This document shows positions 57,757 through 64,000 of a stretch of 64,000 bases of DNA, in pieces; positions within the stretch are counted from its first letter, which is position 1; each line of letters starts with the position of its first letter. A program made the position numbers and the translations under genes. Source of the stretch: DATCRE01 sp964235605. GTDB taxonomy: Bacteria > Bacteroidota > Bacteroidia > Cytophagales > Cyclobacteriaceae. A model generated the notes under the pieces. It was not told where the DNA came from. It worked only from the letters and a program-made list of their open reading frames with translations, and made no database searches. The stretch lies in NCBI GenBank assembly GCA_964235605.1, contig CAXSCR010000009.1, positions 35,978 through 99,977 on the forward strand, in the 5' to 3' direction.

Positions 57757-57802
57757 TTATTGTATTAGTTGTAAATCATCTTGGTGAACTAAAGACTTTA
57801 AA

Positions 57803-60800
57803 GTGACGAAGAAGGCAGAAAGTAGTTTTAAGTCCACATGCTCATATTGCGGAGTTGGCTGCGGAATCGTGGTGAAGAAGGACCGAATGAATAACATTGT
57901 TGTGGAGGGTGATAAAGATCATCCGGTCAATAAAGGAATGCTCTGTTCAAAGGGCATGAATCTCCATTATGCCATGCAAGACAAATCTGATAGGTTGCTA
58001 CATCCAGAAATGAGATGGAGTAGAAATCACCCAAGGCAGCGTGTGAGTTGGTCTACAGCCATGAAGCGGGCAGCTGCTGTTTTTAGGTCTATTATAGAAA
58101 ATCATGGGCCGGACTCAGTAGGCTTTTACGTGTCAGGGCAATGTCTTACCGAAGAATACTACATAGCCAACAAATTGGTAAAGGGTTTCATAGGCACCAA
58201 TAACATTGATACCAACTCAAGACTTTGTATGAGCAGTGCAGTAGCGGGTTATACCAAAATGTTAGGCGAAGATGCAGTGCCTGTTTCATATGAAGATATA
58301 GAATTAGCTGATTGTTTTCTTATTGCTGGTGCGAACCCGGCATGGTGTCATCCCATTTTATTTAGGAGAATTGAAGCACACAAGCAGAATAATCCAGATG
58401 TAAAATTGATCATCGTTGATCCAAGAAAAACACAAAGCTGCGCTATGGCAGATTTGCATTTGCAGATCACACCAGGTACAGATATTTATTTATACAATGC
58501 CATAGCCAGAGTCTTAATTGAGAATGGCGATGTTGATTATGATTTTATAAACCAGCATACAGATAATTTTGAAGTTTATAGAAATTCTATTTTCAACCAT
58601 ACCGTCGAAGAAGCCGCAGCTACATGCGATGTTTCTTTAAGCGATATTAAATTAGCCGCGAAATACATTGCCGCTTCAAAAGGTTTTCTCACGTTGTGGG
58701 CAATGGGTCTTAATCAAAGTGTAATTGGCGTTCATAAAAACTTTGCACTCATAAGTCTTAATTTAATTACGGGTCACATAGGAAAGCCCGGATCGGGTCC
58801 ATTCTCATTAACCGGTCAACCGAATGCCATGGGCGGTCGTGAAGTTGGTGGATTGGCTACCATGTTAGCCGCACATCGCACCATAGATAATCCTGCACAC
58901 CGAAAGGAAGTTGCAGAATTTTGGGATGTGCCCGCTATCTCGGATAAACCTGGATTAACAGCTACGCAAATGATAGAGGCGTTGGAGCGTGGTGACCTTA
59001 AAGCAGTATGGATCATATGTACTAATCCATTGGTAAGCTTACCAGATTCGAGAAGGGCAGAAGCTGCATTAAAAAATGCGCGCTTTGTTGTTGTTCAAGA
59101 TATTTCAAATCTTTCAAATACCATTGAGTTTGCAGACCTTGTTCTTCCCGCAGCAGGTCACTTTGAAAAAGAAGGTACCATGACTAATTCTGAGAGAAGG
59201 GTTAGTCACTTAAGCAAAGTTGTTGATCCTCCTGGTGAGGCAATGGCTGACGCTAATATACTTTGCATGTTCGCGAAAGAAATGGGTTTCAAAGGATTTG
59301 ACTTTAAATCTCCTGGAGATATTTTTGCTGAGCACGGCCGCCTTACTAAAGGAACAAACATTGACGTAAGTGGTTTGTCATATGCACGATTAAAAGATGA
59401 GGGTTCGATGCAATGGCCTGTACCTAACATTGAACATGCTGGTACATCAAGATTGTTTACCGATCATAAATTTTATACACCCACAAAAAATGCGAGGTTT
59501 ATCCCACTTGATAATCCTGCCAACCAATCAGATCCAGTAACCAAAGAGTTTCCATTGATATTAACAACCGGGCGCATTCGAGATCAATGGCACACCATGA
59601 CTAAGACAGGAAAAGTCAATAAGCTTAAACAACATATTGATAAACCTTTTTTAGAAATTCATCCTGTTGATGCTTTAATTAGAAATATTGGTGAAGGTGA
59701 TGTAGTGGTAATAGAAAATGAGCGTGGTGATGTAAGGGTAACTGCAAAAGTTACTGATGAAATAAAAAAAGGTGTTGTGTTTTTACCCATGCATTGGGGA
59801 AGAATGTTGAATCATGATTTAGGTCGAGCCAACAATTTAACGAGTATGATGGTCGATCCTATTTCAAAAGAACCAGATTTTAAATTTGCTACTGTAGAAG
59901 TTAAGAAGTATACAAAACCTGTTGAGAAAATAATCATTGCCGGAGCTGGAGCTGCGGCATACCGTTTTATCAATACCTATCGGTCAATTAATAATGTAGA
60001 CGAGATTCAAGTATTCTCTAAAGAGAAAGATGCCTTTTACAATCGGGTTTTATTGCCGGAGTATGTAAATGAAACACTACCCTGGGAGCGTCTTAAAAAA
60101 TTCCGCGATGGTGAATTTGAAAAGATGAATGTAGAGTTGAATCTTGAAAATGAGGTAACAGGTATTAACCGCGCACAAAAATATGTGTTGGATAAAACAG
60201 GACAGAAACATTATTATGATAAGTTGATCATAGCAACGGGAAGTCGTGCTAACATTCCAAAAGATGCGCCTGTTCATTTACCTGGAGTTTTTACCATGCG
60301 TACCCGTAACGATGCGGATACCTTAAAAGACTTTTTAAAGCCCGATGGAAGTGTGTTAATTATTGGTGGCGGTCTACTGGGTTTGGAGTTAGCAGCATCG
60401 CTCCGAGAAATAGATATTCAAGTTTCCATTATTCAGCTGGGTAGTAGATTAATGGAGAGACAAATTGATAATCTATCAGGGCAATTGCTGCTCGATTTTA
60501 TTGATGAAAAAGATATAACTGTATATCTAAATGACCAGGTACAGTTGATTGAGCCTTCAAAAAAAGGTGAAGGCTTAAGCGCGCACTTGCAAAGTGGGAA
60601 GGTTATAAACATCAGTGCCATTGTTTATGCTGTTGGTACAAAACCCAATATCGAATTCGCGCAAGAGGCTGGATTAGAATCAGCACGAGGAATGATTGTA
60701 AATGATTATTTACAAACTAATGATCCTGATATTTTTGCCGTTGGTGAAATTGCTGAACATAATGGCAAAACACTGGGCATTACATCCGCCGCAGAAAAAC

Positions 60801-61327
60801 AAGCTGATATTGCTGCTAAATTTATTAACGGTGACGTACAGGGCAGATATGACGGTGCTGTACCCATGAACATTCTTAAATTTTCTGATCTTGATCTATG
60901 CTCCATTGGCATTCCAGAAATGCCCGCTAATAAAGAAGGCTACGACGAAATTTTATTCATTGATAAATCAATGCGCTACTATAAGAAGTGCATTATTAAA
61001 AATGATCGTTTAGTTGGTGCTATCATGATTGGTGACAAATCTGAGTTTGCTGAATTCAAAAACTTAATTGAAAATAACATTGAATTATCAGAGAGACGAA
61101 TGCAGTTGTTGCGTTCCGGTAAAAAAGCCGAACCAGTTATGGGTAAATTAGTTTGCTCTTGTAACCAAGTAGGCAAAGGCAACCTTGAAAAGCTGATTGA
61201 AGGCGGATGTGATACACTAAATCAATTGTGCCAGTTGTCAGGTGCAGGTCTTGGTTGTGGCAGTTGTAAACCTGAAGTTCAGCAAATATTAAATGAAAAT
61301 TTATTACAGAAAGTACAAGCGAAGTAA
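57803..61327 (+). CDS. nasA: Assimilatory nitrate reductase fused to NAD(P)H-oxidoreductase and BFD domains
   Basis: 1,174 residues from GTG 57803. The next ATG (Met29) would discard the cluster ligands, supporting the GTG. Residues ~10-60: [4Fe-4S] with Cys13, Cys16, Cys20, Cys48; ~60-690: molybdopterin oxidoreductase (NTNSRLCMSSAVAGY, IVDPRKTQ, TGHIGKPGSGPF, GRIRDQWHTMTKTGK); from ~708: FAD/NAD(P)H domain (KIIIAGAGAAAYRF, IIGGGLLGLELAASL) like that of NirB; 1118-1155: BFD [2Fe-2S] with Cys1118, 1120, 1152, 1155. Cytoplasmic; no twin-arginine signal. It reduces nitrate to nitrite directly with NAD(P)H, in a single chain. Follows the nrt remnant by 46 bases. Confidence 0.95.
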   Translation: MTKKAESSFKSTCSYCGVGCGIVVKKDRMNNIVVEGDKDHPVNKGMLCSKGMNLHYAMQDKSDRLLHPEMRWSRNHPRQRVSWSTAMKRAAAVFRSIIENHGPDSVGFYVSGQCLTEEYYIANKLVKGFIGTNNIDTNSRLCMSSAVAGYTKMLGEDAVPVSYEDIELADCFLIAGANPAWCHPILFRRIEAHKQNNPDVKLIIVDPRKTQSCAMADLHLQITPGTDIYLYNAIARVLIENGDVDYDFINQHTDNFEVYRNSIFNHTVEEAAATCDVSLSDIKLAAKYIAASKGFLTLWAMGLNQSVIGVHKNFALISLNLITGHIGKPGSGPFSLTGQPNAMGGREVGGLATMLAAHRTIDNPAHRKEVAEFWDVPAISDKPGLTATQMIEALERGDLKAVWIICTNPLVSLPDSRRAEAALKNARFVVVQDISNLSNTIEFADLVLPAAGHFEKEGTMTNSERRVSHLSKVVDPPGEAMADANILCMFAKEMGFKGFDFKSPGDIFAEHGRLTKGTNIDVSGLSYARLKDEGSMQWPVPNIEHAGTSRLFTDHKFYTPTKNARFIPLDNPANQSDPVTKEFPLILTTGRIRDQWHTMTKTGKVNKLKQHIDKPFLEIHPVDALIRNIGEGDVVVIENERGDVRVTAKVTDEIKKGVVFLPMHWGRMLNHDLGRANNLTSMMVDPISKEPDFKFATVEVKKYTKPVEKIIIAGAGAAAYRFINTYRSINNVDEIQVFSKEKDAFYNRVLLPEYVNETLPWERLKKFRDGEFEKMNVELNLENEVTGINRAQKYVLDKTGQKHYYDKLIIATGSRANIPKDAPVHLPGVFTMRTRNDADTLKDFLKPDGSVLIIGGGLLGLELAASLREIDIQVSIIQLGSRLMERQIDNLSGQLLLDFIDEKDITVYLNDQVQLIEPSKKGEGLSAHLQSGKVINISAIVYAVGTKPNIEFAQEAGLESARGMIVNDYLQTNDPDIFAVGEIAEHNGKTLGITSAAEKQADIAAKFINGDVQGRYDGAVPMNILKFSDLDLCSIGIPEMPANKEGYDEILFIDKSMRYYKKCIIKNDRLVGAIMIGDKSEFAEFKNLIENNIELSERRMQLLRSGKKAEPVMGKLVCSCNQVGKGNLEKLIEGGCDTLNQLCQLSGAGLGCGSCKPEVQQILNENLLQKVQAK

Positions 61328-61437
61328 TAGCTTAAGTCTTCAATCGATTGCAAATATTATTTATGCCTGTTAAAAAAATACACCATTGCAAGTGCGTATT
61401 AAGCTTACATCTTTTAGTGTATATTTAGAATGAACAC

Positions 61438-62895
61438 ATGGTAATGATGGAAACTAAAAAAAGTGATCTGATTCGTGCATTTGTTAAAGGAGGCATTTTA
61501 TCTCCGGCAGACTTGCTTAAGATCATGGATATTTCAAGAAACTTAGGCAACAAATATGTTTCTTTTGGCTCACGTCAAGATATAATGTTTTCAACCAATG
61601 GTGCAGATGAAACAAGCATTGAGAAAGCATTTCATACACTTAACATTAATTATGAATTAGGAAGTGACCAATCTGTTTTCCAAAACATTGTAAGTTCTTA
61701 TGTTGCTGTTAATGTTCAAGAGACTACTAGCTGGGTAAAGGAAGATACCTTCCATGTTGTGATGGACAATTTGGATTACAAGCCTAAGCTTAAAATCAAT
61801 ATTGTTGACCCACTGCAAAGTATTGTCCCCATTTTTACAGGTGAATTAAATTTCATCGCTTCTGCTGAAGAGAATTATTGGTACCTCTATATACGTGATC
61901 CACGTAAAGGGAATGCAGTTGAATGCTGGCCAAGGCTTATTGCCGGTACGGAGATTGCAAAAGTTTCTAAGGCATTGGAAGAGGTAATTTTAAATTATCT
62001 TCCGTTCACTGTAGAAGAGATGTATGTTATCTTAAAGGAGAGCAACCGCATTGTTTATAAGCCAATCAGTTCTAAACTTAAATTTCCAGAAAATATTTTT
62101 CCTTATTATGAAGGATTAAATGCCATGTTGAATAACCAATATTGGCTTGGTTTATACTGGCGCAACAATCGCTATGACATAGACTTTATGAGTGCCGCTT
62201 GCCGGTTATGTCAGGAGACAAGCATAGGTAAAATCAACATCATTCCTTGGAAGGCTTTTATCATAAAGGGCATTAAGGCATCAGACCGACTTCGTTGGGA
62301 AAAACTGATGGGTAAATTTGGTATCAATGAACGTCACTCATCACTTGAGTTGAACTGGCATTTGCCGGTTATTGATCTGGAAGCGTTAGAGCTGAAGAGA
62401 TTTTTAGTTCGTGAACTTGATCAACAAGATATTAGTACGCACGGGTTAACTTTCACGATCAAAACCAGTCGTGAGATGTTTTATTTTACATCGATTGTTA
62501 TTGAAAAGTGTAAAGACATTGATGCCGTGGCAAGTGAGCGATTTAATATTTTGTACGCTAATAAGTTCAATCCAAATAGCTTTGTGTATTTAACGTATGC
62601 TCGAAATATTAAGAAGGAGATTATTCCCGCCCTTCTTATTGAATTGAGTAAACTATACTTTCGCCAACTCAATCCTGAAAAGGAGAGTAGGAGCGTGCCG
62701 TTAGAAACCGTACATGTTAATGGTTTCTCAAGTATTTATCAATGCAGTAATTGTCTTACCATCTACGATAAAAAGTATGGTGATCCTACTGCGAATGTTC
62801 CACCTGGTATTCCCTTTGAAAAGCTACCACTTACATACAAATGTCATGTATGTGATAGTCCAAAGAACCACTTTGTAGAGTTGAAGGATTATTAG
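61438..62895 (+). CDS. Sulfite/nitrite-reductase-like protein with C-terminal rubredoxin
   Basis: 485 residues (61438 or 61447 start). Residues ~10-390 resemble the ferredoxin-like halves of sulfite/nitrite reductases (DLLKIMDISRNLGNKYVSFGSRQDIMF, IVDPLQSIVPIFTGELNFIAS) but lack the C-x5-C/C-x3-C siroheme-[4Fe-4S] ligands; Cys occur only in SAACRLCQE, VECWPR and KCKD. The last ~60 residues are rubredoxin: YQCSNC and YKCHVC with the PPGIPFEKLP loop. Probably an electron carrier or assembly/donor protein for nitrate assimilation. Similar proteins are found beside nas/nir genes in Bacteroidota. 110 bases after nasA. Confidence 0.8.
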   Translation: MVMMETKKSDLIRAFVKGGILSPADLLKIMDISRNLGNKYVSFGSRQDIMFSTNGADETSIEKAFHTLNINYELGSDQSVFQNIVSSYVAVNVQETTSWVKEDTFHVVMDNLDYKPKLKINIVDPLQSIVPIFTGELNFIASAEENYWYLYIRDPRKGNAVECWPRLIAGTEIAKVSKALEEVILNYLPFTVEEMYVILKESNRIVYKPISSKLKFPENIFPYYEGLNAMLNNQYWLGLYWRNNRYDIDFMSAACRLCQETSIGKINIIPWKAFIIKGIKASDRLRWEKLMGKFGINERHSSLELNWHLPVIDLEALELKRFLVRELDQQDISTHGLTFTIKTSREMFYFTSIVIEKCKDIDAVASERFNILYANKFNPNSFVYLTYARNIKKEIIPALLIELSKLYFRQLNPEKESRSVPLETVHVNGFSSIYQCSNCLTIYDKKYGDPTANVPPGIPFEKLPLTYKCHVCDSPKNHFVELKDY

Positions 62896-62944
62896 GGTTT
62901 GCTTTTCAACTCCAATGAGTTGATCACAAAGAGATTGTTCTCTC

Positions 62945-63130
62945 AAATAAAAAGGATATAGATCTGCAAAGGCTAAGTCCTGGCGGGCGTTGAACCAAGG
63001 CAGACAGCAGACAAAAAGTCCAGCGGATCAATTAATTGTTTTCGTTTTATAAAGCCTGTCTCAAGTGCAATCTCAACTAACTCCTTGTATTGATCCTCAG
63101 GCTTTCCATCAAAAAGCCAAAATCATTTTT
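62945..63130 (-). pseudogene. Decayed coding remnant
   Basis: The minus-strand frame reads FDGKPEDQYKELVEIALETG and FIKRKQLIDPLDFLSAVC without a start codon and with stops nearby. The composition is clearly protein-like. I do not recognise the family; transposase or mobile-element protein is possible given the orphan AbrB-like gene beside it. Confidence 0.4.
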
Positions 63131-63210
63131 CTTCATTCAATGAAAGTTTAAAATATTTCAGTATTTTTATAAATAGTATATATACTGTTAATAAAAAAAC
63201 CAAACATAAA

Positions 63211-63402
63211 ATGGGCTATACAGTGAAAATTCAAAAAGTAGATAGGGGAACCACAAAATCATTTTACGTGAATTTCCCCGCTGCAGTCGCAGAATCCTCC
63301 AACATCAAAAAGGGAGAAGAAATGGAATGGGTTATTGAAGATCGAAACACTTTTGTGCTAAAGCGGGTAAAACCAACGAAATCAGTTTTGAAGAAAAAAT
63401 AG
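63211..63402 (+). CDS. AbrB/SpoVT-like small DNA-binding protein
   Basis: 63 residues. YTVKIQKVDRGTTKSFYVNFPAAVAESSNIKKGEEMEWVIED has the swapped-hairpin AbrB pattern (SFYVNFPAAVAE = R/S-x-x-x-hPxxhh, KGEEMEW). Related small proteins occur upstream of transposase genes in some insertion sequences and as antitoxins. No transposase follows; the downstream 600 bases hold none. Probably a leftover of a mobile element. Confidence 0.7.
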   Translation: MGYTVKIQKVDRGTTKSFYVNFPAAVAESSNIKKGEEMEWVIEDRNTFVLKRVKPTKSVLKKK

Positions 63403-63750
63403 CATTACTATTTTCCAAAATTTAACCGGAAGCTGTTTGATAACTTCCTTAAGTATACGCGTATGCCTGTAGGGACGGTATATTATATCGTACCTACGGC
63501 ACTTATTTTCCTTATAATAATATATCTACCCATATATCATCCCTACGGGATTTTGTTAGATACGGATATCGTGGGACGCAGGCCTTGATGGTTTTGAGAT
63601 TTAGAACCTCAACATGATATAACGTTTTTTTCACGCCCTTAACTTAATGACATTGCCTGCAGGGATTAAAGTTCTGCCATTACATGCAGCAGAGCTTGCG
63701 CATTTCATGGACATAGGGGCGGGCATGTATGCTAAAGTTAATAGCTGTAG

Positions 63751-63773
63751 TGAGCCACCACCGAGGTGGCTCA
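63751..63773. terminator. Hairpin, terminator-like
   Basis: TGAGCCACC and GGTGGCTCA, a perfect 9-bp stem around ACCGA. No strong T run follows. Next to the inverted repeat at 63783. Confidence 0.5.
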
Positions 63774-63782
63774 TTATTCTAC

Positions 63783-63828
63783 TTTCTGTTCATGTCTATT
63801 CGGCCTGCTGAATAGACATGAACAGAAA
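63783..63828. repeat. Perfect 19-bp inverted repeat
   Basis: TTTCTGTTCATGTCTATTC and its exact complement are separated by GGCCTGCT. Arms of this length could be the ends of a collapsed mobile element or a strong cruciform. Confidence 0.85.
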
Positions 63829-64000
63829 TCTCTGAGAGCACCAACTACAATTTTACAAATTATGATGAGCTTCCCTGGTGCGCACTCAGGATGTTATTTA
63901 GTAGCGTCACTTTTAAATCAATTTCCATCTTGTCCGACTAAAATAGGGTATATATGATTAATTTCATTGGAGAATCAAGGGATGAATGGGCTTCTGATTT

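Larger units (their letters stand above)
63403..64000. other. Non-coding right end with REP-like sequence
   Basis: About 600 bases. 63472-63580 holds sequence like the CCTACGG-containing intergenic repeats of Bacteroidota (AGGGACGG..., CCCTACGGGATT). Then come a hairpin and a large inverted repeat (listed separately). A 63-codon frame at 63766-63957 crosses the inverted repeat and is not called. Confidence 0.5.

Overview
The window looks like an AT-rich chromosomal segment of a member of the Bacteroidota, most likely order Cytophagales. The evidence is a type IX secretion (T9SS) C-terminal tail on a 1,524-residue glycoside hydrolase, many families typical of the phylum (DUF4476, DUF4202, DUF6526, 7TMR-DISM histidine kinase, AT-rich leaders without a clear Shine-Dalgarno), and glycosidases scattered among one-component genes. 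No rRNA, tRNA, CRISPR or prophage was recognised.

Layout. 1-1229 is the 5' part of a secreted GH5 glucanase that runs off the left edge. 1860-40253 is a mosaic of small housekeeping, stress and signalling genes: three histidine kinases/regulators, SRPBCC proteins, ferritin, Hsp20, an arginyl-transferase-like protein, a DnaJ-KTSC fusion, several MBL-fold hydrolases, ArfB, a cold-shock protein, sugar-active enzymes (GH1-like, alpha/beta hydrolases, SGNH esterase, aldose epimerase, a TIM-barrel lipoprotein) and an MsbA-like ABC exporter. 40258-40669 is a remarkable block of 7-bp periodic repeats and a ~125-bp tandem duplication.

40638-62895 is an assimilatory nitrate/nitrite region interrupted by a large GH16 gene. 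It holds DUF4202, siroheme synthase (SUMT, apparently frameshifted), nirB, nirD, a PilJ/PAS nitrate-sensor-like histidine kinase with a NarL-type regulator, then narK, an outer-membrane barrel, a scrambled remnant of an nrtABC nitrate ABC transporter (middle piece inverted), a nitrate reductase fused to an NAD(P)H-oxidoreductase module, and a rubredoxin-tailed protein resembling a sulfite/nitrite reductase without the siroheme cysteines. Clusters of the palindrome TACGTA lie in front of nirB, the sensor kinase and narK. I infer that they are the operator of the local regulator. Together the genes would import nitrate (outer barrel plus NarK), reduce it to nitrite (NasA fusion) and then to ammonium (NirBD, siroheme from SUMT).

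The right end (62896-64000) holds a decayed coding remnant, an orphan AbrB-like gene and REP-like/inverted-repeat DNA, and looks like an old insertion site. Four otherwise well-conserved genes each carry what looks like a single-base deletion, a fifth has an in-frame TGA, and nrtABC is rearranged. Either pseudogenes are enriched here or the assembly carries indel errors.
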